64,000 nt of DNA from Haemophilus parainfluenzae (GTDB lineage: Bacteria; Pseudomonadota; Gammaproteobacteria; Enterobacterales; Pasteurellaceae): contig NZ_UGHY01000002.1 in NCBI RefSeq assembly GCF_900450995.1, positions 2,103,001 through 2,167,000 of the forward strand, written 5' to 3'. The first letter of the stretch is position 1, and each line of letters starts with the position of its first letter. The notes under the pieces are model-generated. The model was not told the DNA's origin. It saw nothing but the letters and a program-made list of their open reading frames with translations, and did not search any database. The translations under genes and the position numbers were made by a program. This document shows, piece after piece, positions 1 through 10,544 of this stretch.

Positions 1-7
1 TTTCGGA

Positions 8-84
8 CGCGGGGTGGAGCAGCTTGGTAGCTCGTCGGGCTCATAACCCGAAGGCCGTCGGTTCAAATCCGGCCCCCGCAACCA
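8..84 (+). tRNA. metY: Initiator tRNA-fMet (CAT anticodon)
   Basis: The 77-nt cloverleaf has a CAT anticodon at 42-44, the GTTCAAATCC T-arm at 61-70 and an encoded CCA end at 82-84. The acceptor stem opens with C facing A (C1/A72 mismatch) and the anticodon stem has three G:C pairs; both are hallmarks of bacterial initiator tRNA. It lies directly upstream of rimP-nusA-infB, the position of metY in enteric bacteria. Its promoter lies outside the window. Confidence 0.97.
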
Positions 85-104
85 ATAACAAGTTCAGTAA
101 AAAG

Positions 105-127
105 AACCCCAAATTTGGGGTTTTTTT
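105..127 (+). terminator. Rho-independent terminator after tRNA-fMet
   Basis: The hairpin AACCCCAAATTTGGGGTT is followed by a run of seven T. It would end or attenuate the tRNA transcript before rimP. A second perfect 8-bp hairpin (TTAGGTTC / GAACCTAA, 152-173) followed by a T-run lies between it and rimP and may act as a further attenuator. Confidence 0.8.
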
Positions 128-213
128 GTACGAGAAATTTAGAAACTGGGCTTAGGTTCATTGACGAACCTAACCCTTTTTTTATGTCTGAATTTTAAGA
201 TTAGGAGCAAAAA

Positions 214-668
214 TTGGCAACATTAGAACAAAAATTGCAAGAGATGCTTCAAGGTGCAGTAGAAGACTTAGGCTGCGAACTTTGGGGATTGAATGCCAAC
301 GTGCAGGTCGTTTTATGACCGTGCGTTTATTCATTGATAAAGAAGGTAGCGTAGGCGTTGATGATTGTGCTGATGTAAGTCGTCAAGTGAGCGCGATTTT
401 AGACGTGGAAGATCCAATTGCGGATAAATATAACCTCGAAGTGTCATCACCAGGTCTGGATCGTCCATTATTTACGCTTGAACAATTCCAACGTTATGTG
501 GGCGAGGATATCGCTGTGCATTTACGTATTCCAGTTTTAGATCGTCGTAAATGGCAAGGTAAGTTGGAAAAAATTGAAAATGACATGTTGACACTTATTG
601 TTGATGGTCAGGAACAAGTTCTTATTTTTGGCAACATTCAAAAAGCCAATGTAATCGCAAAATTTTAA
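214..668 (+). pseudogene. rimP: Ribosome maturation factor RimP, apparent frameshift
   Basis: RimP is needed for maturation of the 30S subunit. The gene starts at TTG 214 after an AGGAGC ribosome-binding site and reads in frame as [12 protein letters not shown]...GCELW, then hits a stop at 316-318. The rest of the family sequence ([16 protein letters not shown] ... VDDCADVS ... [14 protein letters not shown] ... RRKWQG ... NIQKANV) continues in the -1 frame from about 285 to 668. Adding one base to the GGGG run at 284-287 gives a single 151-residue protein, the usual RimP length. The gene is followed 15 bp later by nusA. A real mutation or a homopolymer undercall are both possible; the second is favoured because three other genes here show the same kind of lesion. 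Confidence 0.85.
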
Positions 669-683
669 AGGAGAAAAAGGAAA

Positions 684-2171
684 ATGAGTAAAGAGATTTT
701 GTTAGCTGCTGAAGCAGTATCTAACGAGAAGTTATTACCACGTGAAAAAATTTTTGAAGCTTTAGAGAGTGCGATTGCGCTTTCAACGAAGAAAAAATAT
801 GACTATGAAACCGATATTCGTGTGTCTATCAACACCAAAACAGGGGAGTTTGATACATTCCGTCGCTGGTTAGTTGTTGATGAAGTTAAAGTGCCAACAA
901 AAGAAATTACGTTAGAAGCGGCACAATTTGAAGATGCGAATATTCAACTTGGCGATTATGTCGAAGATCAAATTGAGTCTATCGCATTTGACCGTATTGC
1001 AATGCAAACTGCTCGCCAAGTGATCAGTACAAAAATTCGTGAAGCTGAGCGTGCAAAAGTAGTTGAGCAATTCCGTTCTGAAGAAGGCAAGATTGTTACG
1101 GGTACGGTGAAAAAAGTAAATCGTGAAAGCATTATTTTAGATTTAGGCAATAAAGCTGAAGCCGTAATTATGCGTGAAGATATGCTTCCACGTGAAAACT
1201 TCCGCCCTGGCGATCGTGTTCGTGGCGTGCTTTATAAAGTGAATCCAGAAAGCAAAACAGCACAACTATTCGTAACTCGTGCAAAACCTGAAATGTTAAT
1301 CGAGTTATTCCGTATTGAAGTACCTGAAATCGGTGAAGAAATGCTTGAAATCCGTGGTGCAGCTCGTGATCCTGGTTCTCGCGCGAAAATTGCGGTGAAA
1401 TCAAATGATAAACGTATCGACCCAGTTGGTGCATGTGTGGGTATGCGTGGTGCACGCGTTCAAGCGATTACCAATGAGTTAGGTGGTGAGCGTGTGGATA
1501 TCGTACTTTGGGATGATAATCCGGCACAATATGTGATCAATGCAATGGCACCGGCTGATGTGACGTCAATCATTGTGGATGAAGATAACCACTCAATGGA
1601 TATTGCGGTTAATGCTGACAACTTAGCACAAGCAATTGGTCGTAACGGTCAGAATGTACGTTTAGCGACACAATTAACCGGTTGGACATTAAATGTCATG
1701 ACTACCGAACAATTAAATGAAAAACATCAAGCAGAAGATACCAAAGTATTAAATTTATTCATGGATAAATTAGGTCTTGATGAAGAGTTTGCTCAAATCT
1801 TAGTAGATGAAGGCTTTACTTCTTTAGAAGAAGTGGCTTATGTTCCTGTGAGTGAACTGACTGCAATTGATGGTTTAGAAGATGAAGATCTTATCGAAGA
1901 GTTACAAGGTCGTGCAAAAGATGCGATTACCGCAGCTGCTGCAGCAGAAGAAGAAGCCTTGAAAAAAGCGAATATCGAAGATCGTTTATTAAATCTTGAA
2001 GGCATGAATCGTCATATTGCGTTTAAATTAGCTGAAAAACAAATTACTACACTTGAAGAACTTGCGGAGCAAGGTGTAGATGATTTAGCTGATATTGAAG
2101 AATTAATCGCAGAGCAAGCCGCTGACTTTATTATGGCTGCTCGTAATATTTGCTGGTTTAGCGAAGAGTAA
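684..2171 (+). CDS. nusA: Transcription termination/antitermination factor NusA
   Basis: NusA binds RNA polymerase and RNA to modulate pausing, termination and antitermination. The 495-residue product has the length of the E. coli protein and the same plan: an N-terminal RNAP-binding domain, an S1 domain near residues 135-200 ([21 protein letters not shown]), two KH domains ([17 protein letters not shown] and [14 protein letters not shown]), and two acidic C-terminal AR repeats. An AAAGGAGAAAAAGG ribosome-binding site precedes ATG 684. It lies between rimP and infB in the conserved operon. The AR repeats are those which, in enterics, contact RNAP alpha CTD or phage N. Confidence 0.98.
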   Translation: MSKEILLAAEAVSNEKLLPREKIFEALESAIALSTKKKYDYETDIRVSINTKTGEFDTFRRWLVVDEVKVPTKEITLEAAQFEDANIQLGDYVEDQIESIAFDRIAMQTARQVISTKIREAERAKVVEQFRSEEGKIVTGTVKKVNRESIILDLGNKAEAVIMREDMLPRENFRPGDRVRGVLYKVNPESKTAQLFVTRAKPEMLIELFRIEVPEIGEEMLEIRGAARDPGSRAKIAVKSNDKRIDPVGACVGMRGARVQAITNELGGERVDIVLWDDNPAQYVINAMAPADVTSIIVDEDNHSMDIAVNADNLAQAIGRNGQNVRLATQLTGWTLNVMTTEQLNEKHQAEDTKVLNLFMDKLGLDEEFAQILVDEGFTSLEEVAYVPVSELTAIDGLEDEDLIEELQGRAKDAITAAAAAEEEALKKANIEDRLLNLEGMNRHIAFKLAEKQITTLEELAEQGVDDLADIEELIAEQAADFIMAARNICWFSEE

Positions 2172-2182
2172 GGAGTTTAATA

Positions 2183-4696
2183 ATGACTGAAGATGTAAAA
2201 AATGCGGATGCGAATGCACCGAAAAAACTAAGTATTCAACGCAGAACAAAAACAACCGTAAGCAGCACAACTGCTGGCGGCAAAGCAAAAGCGGTACAAG
2301 TTGAAGTTCGTAAAAAACGCACGGTGCCAACAGATGCCGCTCGAAAAGCAGCTGAGGCAGAAAAATTAAAAGCACAGCAAGAAGCAGAAAAGAAAGCAGC
2401 AGAAGAAAAAGCACGTTTAGCGGCAGAAAAAGCTGCAGCTGAAAAAGTGAAAGCCGAAAAAGCTAAGGTTGAAGCAGAAAAAGCAACGAAACCAACACAA
2501 AGTGCGGTTGAAAATAAACCTAAATCTGTAGATCCAGAAAAAGAAAAACGCAAAGCAGAAGAGGCAGAGCTTCGTCGCAAAGCGGAAGAACTGGCTCGTC
2601 AAAAAGCAGAAGAGCAAGCGCGTAAAGCGGCTGAAGATGCTAAACGTTATGCTGAAGCGGATACGTCAAGCAATGAAAGCGCATCAGAAGATTATACCGA
2701 TTACAATTTAAGCTCTCGTTATGCTTTAGAAGCGGAAGACGAAGAAGAACGTCGTAATGAAAATCGCGGTCGCGGCAAAAATAAAGTCGCTAAAGCGAAA
2801 AAAGAACGTGATGACGTGAAGAGCGGCAATAAAAATGAGCGCGAATCCAACCGTAAAAATCAAAAAGACGGTAAATTCGGTAAAGGTAAAAATGGTAAAA
2901 AAGGTGCAGCATTACAACAAGCCTTCACAAAACCTGTTCAGGTTGTAAAACAGGATGTTGTTATTGGTGAAACCATTACTGTTGCAGAATTAGCAAATAA
3001 AATGGCAACCAAAGCGACTGAAATCATCAAAGCAATGATGAAGATGGGCGAAATGGTAACCATTAACCAAGTGCTTGACCAAGAAACAGCGCAATTAGTG
3101 GCTGAAGAATTAGGTCACAAAGTGATTCTTCGCAATGAAAATGAACTTGAAGAAGAAGTATTAGGTGATCGCGATGTCAATGCTGAAAAAGTGACTCGAG
3201 CACCAGTTGTAACGATTATGGGTCACGTTGACCATGGTAAAACCTCATTACTTGACTATATTCGTAAAGCGAAAGTCGCAGCAGGTGAGGCGGGTGGTAT
3301 TACTCAGCACATCGGTGCATACCACGTAGAAATGGATGACGGAAAAATGATCACCTTCTTAGATACGCCGGGACATGCCGCATTTACCTCAATGCGTGCA
3401 CGTGGTGCGAAAGCAACAGATATCGTAGTTCTTGTGGTGGCGGCAGATGATGGTGTGATGCCTCAAACTATTGAAGCGATTCAACACGCGAAAGCAGCGG
3501 GTGCGCCTTTAGTGGTTGCGGTGAACAAAATTGATAAACCAGAAGCTAACCCAGATCGCGTAGAACAAGAATTACTTCAACACGAAGTGATTTCTGAGAA
3601 ATTCGGTGGTGATGTACAATTCGTGCCTGTTTCTGCGAAGAAAGGTACTGGTGTTGATGACTTATTAGATGCCATCTTGCTTCAATCAGAAGTACTTGAA
3701 TTAACGGCTGTAAAAGACGGTATGGCAAGTGGTGTGGTGATTGAATCTTACCTTGATAAAGGTCGTGGTCCGGTTGCGACGATTCTTGTTCAATCAGGTA
3801 CTTTACGTAAAGGCGATATCGTACTTTGTGGTTTTGAATACGGTCGTGTTCGTGCAATGCGTGATGAAAATGGTAAAGAAATCGATGAAGCTGGTCCATC
3901 TATTCCTGTTGAGGTGTTAGGTCTTTCTGGCGTACCTGCAGCGGGTGATGAAGCAACCGTAGTGCGTGATGAGAAAAAAGCACGTGAAGTAGCATTACAC
4001 CGTCAAGGTAAGTTCCGTGAAGTGAAACTTGCTCGTCAGCAAAAAGCGAAACTTGAAAATATGTTTAGCAATATGACAGAAGGTGATGTGGCTGAACTGA
4101 ATATTATTGTGAAAGCAGACGTACAGGGTTCTGTGGAAGCGATTATTCAATCATTACAAGATCTTTCTACTGATGAAGTGAAAGTTGTTGGTTCTGGTGT
4201 TGGTGGTATTTCTGAAACTGATGCAACCTTAGCTGCGGCTTCTAATGCGATTATGGTTGGCTTTAACGTACGTGCGGATGCTTCTGCTCGTCGTATTATC
4301 GAAGCAGAAAATATTGACCTTCGTTATTACTCTATCATTTATGAACTATTAAATGATGTGAAAGCTGCGATGAGTGGTATGCTACAACCTGAATTCAAAC
4401 AAGAAATCATCGGCTTGGCTGAAGTGCGTGATGTGTTCAAACATCCGAAATTCGGCGCCATCGCGGGTTGTATGGTGACTGAAGGTGTAGTAAAACGTAA
4501 TAATCCAATCCGTGTATTACGTGATAACGTGGTAATCTTTGAAGGGGAATTAGAATCTCTTCGTCGTTTCAAAGATGATGTATCTGAAGTTCGTAACGGT
4601 ATGGAATGTGGTATCGGCGTGAAAAACTACAACGATGTAAAAGTTGGCGACCAAATCGAGGTGTTTGAAGTCGTTGAAATCAAACGTTCAATCTAA
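2183..4696 (+). CDS. infB: Translation initiation factor IF-2
   Basis: IF-2 is the GTPase that places fMet-tRNA on the ribosome. The 837 residues comprise a long charged N-terminal region (about residues 1-290) rich in Ala/Lys/Glu, with coiled-coil-like [20 protein letters not shown] segments. Then follow the IF2-N motif and a G domain with P-loop [17 protein letters not shown] and NKID motifs, then domains II-IV. It begins 11 bp after nusA and ends just before a hairpin terminator. Having the initiator tRNA gene in the same cluster is a conserved arrangement. The Lys/Ala-rich N terminus is low-complexity and produces long antisense reading frames that are not genes. Confidence 0.98.
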   Translation: MTEDVKNADANAPKKLSIQRRTKTTVSSTTAGGKAKAVQVEVRKKRTVPTDAARKAAEAEKLKAQQEAEKKAAEEKARLAAEKAAAEKVKAEKAKVEAEKATKPTQSAVENKPKSVDPEKEKRKAEEAELRRKAEELARQKAEEQARKAAEDAKRYAEADTSSNESASEDYTDYNLSSRYALEAEDEEERRNENRGRGKNKVAKAKKERDDVKSGNKNERESNRKNQKDGKFGKGKNGKKGAALQQAFTKPVQVVKQDVVIGETITVAELANKMATKATEIIKAMMKMGEMVTINQVLDQETAQLVAEELGHKVILRNENELEEEVLGDRDVNAEKVTRAPVVTIMGHVDHGKTSLLDYIRKAKVAAGEAGGITQHIGAYHVEMDDGKMITFLDTPGHAAFTSMRARGAKATDIVVLVVAADDGVMPQTIEAIQHAKAAGAPLVVAVNKIDKPEANPDRVEQELLQHEVISEKFGGDVQFVPVSAKKGTGVDDLLDAILLQSEVLELTAVKDGMASGVVIESYLDKGRGPVATILVQSGTLRKGDIVLCGFEYGRVRAMRDENGKEIDEAGPSIPVEVLGLSGVPAAGDEATVVRDEKKAREVALHRQGKFREVKLARQQKAKLENMFSNMTEGDVAELNIIVKADVQGSVEAIIQSLQDLSTDEVKVVGSGVGGISETDATLAAASNAIMVGFNVRADASARRIIEAENIDLRYYSIIYELLNDVKAAMSGMLQPEFKQEIIGLAEVRDVFKHPKFGAIAGCMVTEGVVKRNNPIRVLRDNVVIFEGELESLRRFKDDVSEVRNGMECGIGVKNYNDVKVGDQIEVFEVVEIKRSI

Positions 4697-4701
4697 TCGA
4701 T

Positions 4702-4743
4702 AAAAAGAGCGGTCAAAATTCAACGTATTTTTGACCGCTTTTT
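4702..4743 (+). terminator. Hairpin terminator built from inverted uptake-like sequence
   Basis: AGCGGTCAAAA (4708-4718) pairs with TTTTGACCGCT (4729-4739), followed by a T-run. The arms resemble, but do not exactly match, the uptake core AAGTGCGGT. The site separates infB from rbfA. Confidence 0.7.
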
Positions 4744-4758
4744 AATAAGAGAAATATT

Positions 4759-5145
4759 ATGGCAAGAGAATTTAAACGCAGCGATCGTGTTGCACAAGAA
4801 TTACAAAAAGAAATCGCCATCATTTTACAACGTGAAGTAAAAGATCCCCGTATTGGCATGGTAACCGTGTCAGATGTGGAAGTATCAAGCGATTTAGCTT
4901 ATGCAAAAGTGTTTGTCACATTTTTGTTTGATCATGATGAAGTGGCGATTGCGCAAGGCATGAAAGGGTTAGAAAAAGCGGCACCTTATATTCGTTCATT
5001 AGTGGGTAAAGCAATGCGTTTACGCATTGTGCCAGAAATTCGCTTCTTCTACGATCAATCCTTAGTTGAAGGGATGCGTATGTCTAATTTAGTGACAAAC
5101 GTGGTACGTGAAGACGAGAAAAAACACGTTGAGGAAAATGACTAA
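4759..5145 (+). CDS. rbfA: 30S ribosome-binding factor RbfA
   Basis: RbfA is a cold-shock-associated factor that binds immature 30S subunits near the 5' end of 16S rRNA. The 128-residue KH-like protein shows the family features [24 protein letters not shown] near the start, [19 protein letters not shown], and the C-terminal [20 protein letters not shown]. The start ATG follows AAGAGAAATATT. Its stop overlaps the truB start as TAATG, so the two are translationally coupled. The order infB-rbfA-truB is widely conserved. Confidence 0.97.
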   Translation: MAREFKRSDRVAQELQKEIAIILQREVKDPRIGMVTVSDVEVSSDLAYAKVFVTFLFDHDEVAIAQGMKGLEKAAPYIRSLVGKAMRLRIVPEIRFFYDQSLVEGMRMSNLVTNVVREDEKKHVEEND

Positions 5146-6068
5146 TGTCGAGACCTCGCAAGCGTGGACGTGATATTGATGGTGTATTTTTATTAGATAA
5201 GCCACAAGGCATGTCGTCTAATGACATTATGCAAAAAGTTAAACGCGTATTCCAAGCGAATAAAGCAGGGCATACTGGTGCGCTCGATCCATTAGCAACC
5301 GGTATGCTGCCCATTTGTTTAGGTGAAGCCACAAAGTTTTCACAATTTTTGTTAGATGCGGATAAACGCTATGTGGTTACAGCAAAACTAGGTGAACGTA
5401 CGGATACCTCTGATGCTGAGGGGCAAGTGGTAGAAACTCGCTCAGTCAATGTGGAAACATCACAAATTTTGACCGCACTTGAACAATTTCGTGGTGATAT
5501 TTTGCAAGTGCCGACCATGTTTTCTGCATTAAAGCACAATGGGAAACCGTTGTATGAGTATGCTCGCGCAGGCATTACAGTAGAACGTGAAGCTCGTCCT
5601 ATCACGATTTTTGAGCTAAACTTTATCGAGTATCAAGCACCTTTTCTAACCTTAGAAGTGCATTGTTCTAAAGGAACCTATATCCGCACATTAGTGGATG
5701 ATTTAGGTGAAGTGTTAGGTTGTGGCGCTCATGTGACAGTGTTACGTCGAACTGCGGTTGCGGATTATCCAACAGAAAAGATGATGACATGGGATGCTTT
5801 GCAGGCGCTTGCAGAGCAAGGAGATCTTGCACAACTTGATCAACATCTTTTACCGACAGATACAGCAGTCAGTAAATTACCCGCATTACAGCTAAATGCC
5901 GAGCAAAGTAAAGGTATCGGCTTTGGACAACGAGTCAAATTTGCTAATGAAGCAAAATTACATGGTCAAGTGCGGTTGTTTTCTGACGAGAATATCTTTT
6001 TAGGCGTAGCACTTGTCGATGATAACAATGTGATTCGTCCACAACGCTTGATTACGCAATCTCTCTAA
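5145..6068 (+). CDS. truB: tRNA pseudouridine(55) synthase TruB
   Basis: TruB makes pseudouridine 55 in the T-loop of most tRNAs. The 307-residue protein carries the catalytic motif [15 protein letters not shown], with the nucleophilic Asp at residue 48 as in E. coli TruB, the KRYV motif and the [13 protein letters not shown] motif. A short C-terminal extension matches the TruB C domain. The ATG overlaps the rbfA stop. An uptake core in the reverse orientation lies inside the gene near 5472. No terminator is evident between it and tyrA, but tyrA has its own apparent operator. Confidence 0.97.
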   Translation: MSRPRKRGRDIDGVFLLDKPQGMSSNDIMQKVKRVFQANKAGHTGALDPLATGMLPICLGEATKFSQFLLDADKRYVVTAKLGERTDTSDAEGQVVETRSVNVETSQILTALEQFRGDILQVPTMFSALKHNGKPLYEYARAGITVEREARPITIFELNFIEYQAPFLTLEVHCSKGTYIRTLVDDLGEVLGCGAHVTVLRRTAVADYPTEKMMTWDALQALAEQGDLAQLDQHLLPTDTAVSKLPALQLNAEQSKGIGFGQRVKFANEAKLHGQVRLFSDENIFLGVALVDDNNVIRPQRLITQSL

Positions 6069-6127
6069 CTGTTTGCCTTTCTTTTTTAATTCCAGTAATC
6101 TTACCTGTGACCTTTTAATTGCAATCA

Positions 6128-6145
6128 TGTAAATAAGATATTACA
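6128..6145 (+). promoter_or_regulatory. Candidate TyrR box before tyrA
   Basis: TGTAAA-N6-ATTACA matches the TyrR-box consensus TGTAAA-N6-TTTACA at 11 of 12 positions. It lies immediately upstream of the tyrA ribosome-binding site (AGGTGA) and ATG 6154. The function is inferred from motif and position. Confidence 0.55.
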
Positions 6146-6153
6146 GGTGAATT

Positions 6154-7278
6154 ATGGATGCACTTAACCATTTACGTCAGGAAATTGATGCGCTCGATCG
6201 TGAACTGATTCAACTTTTTGCTAAACGTCTCGAATTAGTAAGCCAAGTAGGCGAAGTAAAGCACGAAAAAGGCTTGCCAATTTATGCGCCAGAACGTGAG
6301 TTAGCCATGTTACAAGCACGCCGAGAAGAGGCGGCTAAAGCGGGGATTTCCCCTCAGCTTATTGAAGATGTGCTACGTCGTTTCATGCGTGAATCTTATT
6401 CCAATGAAAATCAATTTGGTTTTAAAACTCTGAATCCAGCCATTAACAAAATTGTTATCGTCGGTGGCTACGGAAAAATAGGGCAATTATTTGCACGTTA
6501 TTTACGTGCCTCTGGTTATCCTATTTCTATTTTAGACCGAGATGATTGGGATGTAGCAGAACACATTTTAACGAATGCGGATGTTGTTATAGTCTCAGTG
6601 CCGATTGATCACACGTTAGAAACAATTGAACGTCTAAAGCCACACTTAACCGAAAATATGCTACTGGCGGATCTTACCTCCGTGAAACGTATTCCATTAG
6701 CTAAAATGTTAGACGTGCATAAAGGGGCAGTGGTTGGGTTGCATCCAATGTTTGGTCCCGATATTGCTAGCATGGCAAAACAAGTGGTTGTGCGTTGTGA
6801 TGGGCGTTTTAGTGAGCGTTATGAATGGTTGCTAGAGCAAATTCAAATCTGGGGTGCAAAAATTTATCAAATTGATGCAGCGGAGCATGATCACAATATG
6901 ACGTACATTCAAGCATTACGTCACTTTTCCACCTTCGCGAATGGTCTGCATCTTTCCAAACAACCAGTCAATTTAAGTAATTTATTGGCATTATCTTCCC
7001 CGATTTATCGTTTGGAATTAGCCATGATTGGTCGTCTATTTGCCCAGGATGCGGCACTTTATGCCGATATTATTATGGATAAGCCAGAAAATTTAGACGT
7101 GATTGAAAGCTTGAAGCAAGCGTATGAAGAAGCGTTACAATTTTTTGAAAAAGGCGATCGCCAAGGGTTTATTGATGCTTTCCATCAGGTGAGGGAATGG
7201 TTTGGGGAGTATTCAGATCAATTCTTGCAGGAAAGTCGTCAGTTATTACAACAAGCGCATGATCTACGACATGTATAA
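6154..7278 (+). CDS. tyrA: Bifunctional chorismate mutase/prephenate dehydrogenase
   Basis: This is the T-protein of tyrosine synthesis: chorismate to prephenate, then NAD-dependent oxidative decarboxylation to 4-hydroxyphenylpyruvate. Residues 1-90 form an AroQ-type chorismate mutase ([25 protein letters not shown], later YAPERE). A Rossmann motif [10 protein letters not shown] starts near residue 104 and is followed by the dehydrogenase domain with GLHPMFGPD and the [10 protein letters not shown] region. The 374-residue length fits the family. A candidate TyrR box lies 8 bp upstream of the start, suggesting tyrosine repression. A hairpin with one uptake-core arm follows the gene. Confidence 0.97.
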   Translation: MDALNHLRQEIDALDRELIQLFAKRLELVSQVGEVKHEKGLPIYAPERELAMLQARREEAAKAGISPQLIEDVLRRFMRESYSNENQFGFKTLNPAINKIVIVGGYGKIGQLFARYLRASGYPISILDRDDWDVAEHILTNADVVIVSVPIDHTLETIERLKPHLTENMLLADLTSVKRIPLAKMLDVHKGAVVGLHPMFGPDIASMAKQVVVRCDGRFSERYEWLLEQIQIWGAKIYQIDAAEHDHNMTYIQALRHFSTFANGLHLSKQPVNLSNLLALSSPIYRLELAMIGRLFAQDAALYADIIMDKPENLDVIESLKQAYEEALQFFEKGDRQGFIDAFHQVREWFGEYSDQFLQESRQLLQQAHDLRHV

Positions 7279-7283
7279 AATAA

Positions 7284-7313
7284 AAGTGCGGTTGATTTTC
7301 ACCACACTTTTGT
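7284..7313 (+). terminator. Inverted uptake-sequence hairpin between convergent tyrA and queF
   Basis: AAGTGCGGTTGA faces TCACCACACTT with a short loop, and T/A-rich flanks lie on both sides, so it can act in both directions. One arm is an exact uptake core; the other has a single mismatch. Confidence 0.65.
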
Positions 7314-7321
7314 TTTGTGAT

Positions 7322-8161
7322 TTATTGTCTTGCCAAGCGTAAATTTTGTGGAATTGCCTCAAAGTTAGAACGGAATGGATTGATATCCAATCCACCACGG
7401 CGTGTATAACGCGCATAGACGGTGAGTTTTTCTGGTTTGGCGTAATGCATCAAGTCACAGAAAATACGCTCGACACATTGCTCGTGAAACTCATTATGTT
7501 GACGGAAAGACACAATGTAGCGGAGAAGTTTTTCGCGATCAATTTGTTTACCCACATAATGAATTTGCACGGTTCCCCAATCGGGCTGACTGGTGATAAG
7601 ACAGTTAGATTTCAATAAATGACTTACTAAGGTTTCTTCCGCCACATTATCGGACGTACAATTTTGCAAGATGTTTGCATTAAATTCGTAGCTGTGGATT
7701 TCGATATCCTGTTCGTCAATACAATCGCCCGTTAAAGTATCAATACTTTGTTCTTGATAGTGGGATAATGGATGTAAACGTACCTTGACCTCTCCTTGAG
7801 CACAAGCACTTAGATCTTCTCGCATAGTGCGCTCTACGCTAGCAAAATCAGCAAATTTACTTTGGTTAAAGCTGTTTAAATAGAGTTTAAAGCTTTTTGA
7901 TTCAATTAAATTTTCACTGCGATAATCAATTTCCACATCAGCAATGGCGACTTGCGGCAAACCTTTTGGATTTAACCAAGAAATTTCATAGGCTGTCCAA
8001 ATATCAGCGCCTTGGGTAAAAGGCTGTTGTTTGGTAATGCCTAAGCCATCACGATTGAGTTTACGAGGCACGGGTTGTAACAAAGTGCAGTCATAATTCG
8101 TAGCATATGTTGTTGCTTGACCGAGTTTTAAAGATTGAAGACTTTTATCTTGATAGTTCAT
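7322..8161 (-). CDS. queF: NADPH-dependent 7-cyano-7-deazaguanine reductase QueF
   Basis: QueF reduces preQ0 to preQ1 in queuosine tRNA-modification synthesis. At 279 residues it is the long, bimodular (YqcD-type) form. The family motif [12 protein letters not shown] is at about residues 87-98 and the thioimide-forming cysteine sits in [12 protein letters not shown] (Cys187). It is the last gene of a minus-strand run that begins with a nuclease gene at 11049. The gap to the preceding gene is only 24 bp, so no separate preQ1 riboswitch fits between them. Confidence 0.96.
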   Translation of the reverse strand: MNYQDKSLQSLKLGQATTYATNYDCTLLQPVPRKLNRDGLGITKQQPFTQGADIWTAYEISWLNPKGLPQVAIADVEIDYRSENLIESKSFKLYLNSFNQSKFADFASVERTMREDLSACAQGEVKVRLHPLSHYQEQSIDTLTGDCIDEQDIEIHSYEFNANILQNCTSDNVAEETLVSHLLKSNCLITSQPDWGTVQIHYVGKQIDREKLLRYIVSFRQHNEFHEQCVERIFCDLMHYAKPEKLTVYARYTRRGGLDINPFRSNFEAIPQNLRLARQ

Positions 8162-8185
8162 TTGTTTTCCTAAATGATGAAAGCG

Positions 8186-8971
8186 TTATAAAAAATTCCA
8201 CGACACATTCGAGACTAATCGACATTGGTCGCATTTAAAGTAAATCACATCAAATAGTGGTGTTTCTAATGCCCAATTACCACCACATTGCGGGCAACAG
8301 CGTTGCTGTTCCGATTTTAAAGAATGGCCACCGACACGGTATAAATAATAATAGGTCGGTATGCCGCTTTCTTTTTCAATTTCAGCAGCAAGGTAGCGTC
8401 CATGTTTGCTGAGCGTACTATTAACTTCAGAGATTTCGCTTAACGATTCTTTTTCTAAAGCCGAACCGTTCATTTGAATCTGATCGCAAGCCTGCCAATT
8501 TTCCTGCCATTTAATCAAATCTTGGCTTAAGTGCGGTTGTTTTTTTAGCTGTTTATAAAGTGGAATTGGAGAAAAATCTTCTCCGCTATGCAAGGGGGAG
8601 CAAGATTGCAAATGTGTAGTATAGAGAATCTGCCATGCTGGTTGGCTACATTCTGCAGTGCTGTCTGCATTTAAATCATCGGCAATAATTTGAAAACCTT
8701 GAAAATGTAGACCGCACTTTTCAGCATTTTCCATCGCCAGATTCACAGTTTGGTTATTATTCTCGGGTAAAAGGCTATCTTGCTCAGGGCAAATGACACG
8801 CATCGCAAAACCTTGTTCGCCATCTTCTTCCGTTAAATAAAGCGGGATTTCACGGCCGATAATTTGTCCGTTATAACGCCATTGGTCGATGACTGCATTG
8901 AGCAAACGGCTTTGTTGGCCGATATCATTTTCTAAGGTGCCTAATTTAAAAAAGGGTTCGATCAGATACAT
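8186..8971 (-). CDS. Zn-ribbon-containing DUF2310-type protein
   Basis: The 261-residue protein has a C-terminal zinc ribbon made of two CxxC knuckles: CPQCGG near residue 228 and CDQC near residue 248. The N-terminal 200 residues resemble the DUF2310 family seen in Pasteurellaceae and related bacteria, annotated elsewhere only as possibly nucleic-acid-binding. No enzyme motif is visible. Its start lies 2 bp from the csdE stop and it precedes queF, so it is probably cotranscribed with the sulfur-transfer genes. The link to sulfur or queuosine metabolism is inference from context only. Confidence 0.75.
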   Translation of the reverse strand: MYLIEPFFKLGTLENDIGQQSRLLNAVIDQWRYNGQIIGREIPLYLTEEDGEQGFAMRVICPEQDSLLPENNNQTVNLAMENAEKCGLHFQGFQIIADDLNADSTAECSQPAWQILYTTHLQSCSPLHSGEDFSPIPLYKQLKKQPHLSQDLIKWQENWQACDQIQMNGSALEKESLSEISEVNSTLSKHGRYLAAEIEKESGIPTYYYLYRVGGHSLKSEQQRCCPQCGGNWALETPLFDVIYFKCDQCRLVSNVSWNFL

Positions 8972-8973
8972 AG

Positions 8974-9348
8974 TTACAGATTGTGTAAGATTTCTTGAAT
9001 TTGCTTTAAACCGTTCAAGCGAGTTTCACTTAAGCGAGAGGCAATACCAAGTTCATCAAAAAATTGACGAATATTAAATTGTTGTAATTGGTTGCTGGTT
9101 TGGCCATTGATATTTTGCAACAACAACCATAACAAACCATTCATAATGCGCGCTTCGCTGTAAGCTTGAAATTGAAACGTGCCGTCATTTTGTGGAATGG
9201 TCTTAAACCAAAGCCCTGCTTCGCAGCCTTGAATCGATTGCATTTGAGCTAATTCATCTAGAGAGGGTTGAGGAAGATGCTTACTGGCTTGAATAATGAA
9301 ACGGTAACGATCTTCCCAATTTTTTGCCTGTTTAATGTTTTCTAGCAT
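8974..9348 (-). CDS. csdE: SufE-family sulfur acceptor (CsdE-like)
   Basis: Proteins of this family accept persulfide sulfur from a cysteine desulfurase. The 124 residues carry the active-site cysteine in SIQGCEAGLW (Cys42), in the place of the GCQSxVW motif of E. coli SufE/CsdE, and the later helical LLWLLLQNINGQT region. It overlaps csdA by 7 bp and follows it directly, the usual desulfurase-acceptor pairing. SufE and CsdE are hard to tell apart by eye; the CsdA-type partner favours CsdE. Confidence 0.88.
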   Translation of the reverse strand: MLENIKQAKNWEDRYRFIIQASKHLPQPSLDELAQMQSIQGCEAGLWFKTIPQNDGTFQFQAYSEARIMNGLLWLLLQNINGQTSNQLQQFNIRQFFDELGIASRLSETRLNGLKQIQEILHNL

Positions 9349-10544
9349 GCTAATAACTCTAAGGATTTATCTAATGCCGCAAAAAAAGCATCCACATCTT
9401 GTGGGCTATTGTAAGGCGCAAAAGAAAGTCTTAATGTAGTACGCTCACCAAGACGGGCTAAGTAAGGTTGGGCACAATGTTCGCCAACACGCAACGCAAT
9501 TTTTTGTTCGCTCAGGAGCGTAGCAAGATCGGATGCCGCAATACCATCAAAAACAAAACAAACCACTGAACTTGGCTGCGGTGAATTGAATAAGCGACAA
9601 TTTGGATAGTTTTTTAACCGCACTTTACTTTGCTCGGCAAGCTCAACGGCATGCGCCTCGGCAGCCTGAAAATCCCATTTTTTGAGCCAATCTAGCACTA
9701 CACCAAAGCTAATCACGCCCGCAATATTTGGTGTACCGGCTTCTAATCGATAAGGTAAATCGGCAAAGGTAATATATTCATGGGATACGCGCTCAATCAT
9801 TTTTCCACCGTAAAAAAGTGGTTGTAGCAGGGAAAGCGAGCTTAATTTTCCGCTTAATACACCAATGCCGTTTGGTCCATAAATTTTGTGTGCAGAAAAG
9901 GCGATAAAATCCGCATCTAATGCCTGTAAATCAATTTGTATATGGCTAATAGCTTGGGCGGCATCTACTAAAACGAGTGCATTGCTATGTTGACGGATTA
10001 CTCGAATTAAATACTGGATATGTTGTTCCGTTCCCGTTACGTTGGAGACAAAATTGAGTGCCACTAATTTGGTTTTCTCATTTAAGGCTTTAATTAAGGC
10101 ATTTTCATCAATTAACCAATTATCCAAAATTGGCAGTACTTGAATTTTCGCTCCGCATTTTTTCGCTGTTTCATGCCAAGTGACATAATTTGCATGATGG
10201 TCTGCTTGGCTAATTAAAAGCTCATCATCCGCATGAAAAGAGGGGAGTAAACCGTTGGCGACTAAATTAATACCATGTGTCGTTCCAGAAGTCCAAATGA
10301 CAGCTTTTTCGTCTTCCGCATTAATGAAAGTTTTTACCAAGTGACGAGCGTTTTCATATTGTGCTGTTTGTGCCGCTTCATACTGACTACGATGCACGGA
10401 GCCCGCTGATTGATAAAAAGTAGTCGTTGCATCAATGAGCGCTTGAGGTTTTAATGCCGTCGCTGCATTATCCAAATAAACCACAGCATTTGGCGATTTA
10501 AAATAAGGGAATTCATTTTGAAATGATTGGTAATCAAAAGCCAT
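9342..10544 (-). CDS. csdA: Class II cysteine desulfurase (CsdA/SufS-like)
   Basis: This PLP enzyme removes sulfur from cysteine and passes it to SufE-type acceptors. The 400-residue protein has SGTTHGINLVA, the DAAQAISHI aspartate motif, the PLP-binding lysine in AFSAHKIYGPNGIG and the catalytic cysteine in RVGEHCAQPYLARLG. The start MAFDYQSFQ at 10544 was chosen because it matches family N termini and has GGAGAT six bases upstream. The reading frame stays open for 45 more codons upstream but lies inside the nuclease gene. It overlaps both the nuclease gene and csdE. Confidence 0.94.
   Translation of the reverse strand: MAFDYQSFQNEFPYFKSPNAVVYLDNAATALKPQALIDATTTFYQSAGSVHRSQYEAAQTAQYENARHLVKTFINAEDEKAVIWTSGTTHGINLVANGLLPSFHADDELLISQADHHANYVTWHETAKKCGAKIQVLPILDNWLIDENALIKALNEKTKLVALNFVSNVTGTEQHIQYLIRVIRQHSNALVLVDAAQAISHIQIDLQALDADFIAFSAHKIYGPNGIGVLSGKLSSLSLLQPLFYGGKMIERVSHEYITFADLPYRLEAGTPNIAGVISFGVVLDWLKKWDFQAAEAHAVELAEQSKVRLKNYPNCRLFNSPQPSSVVCFVFDGIAASDLATLLSEQKIALRVGEHCAQPYLARLGERTTLRLSFAPYNSPQDVDAFFAALDKSLELLAC

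Noticed and set aside
2236-2580. Long antisense frames over the infB N-terminal region
   Set aside because: They arise from the Ala/Lys/Glu-rich repetitive codons of IF-2 and have no family resemblance or ribosome-binding sites.
8162-8185. preQ1 riboswitch before queF
   Set aside because: The gap to the preceding gene is only 24 bp and contains none of the riboswitch core.
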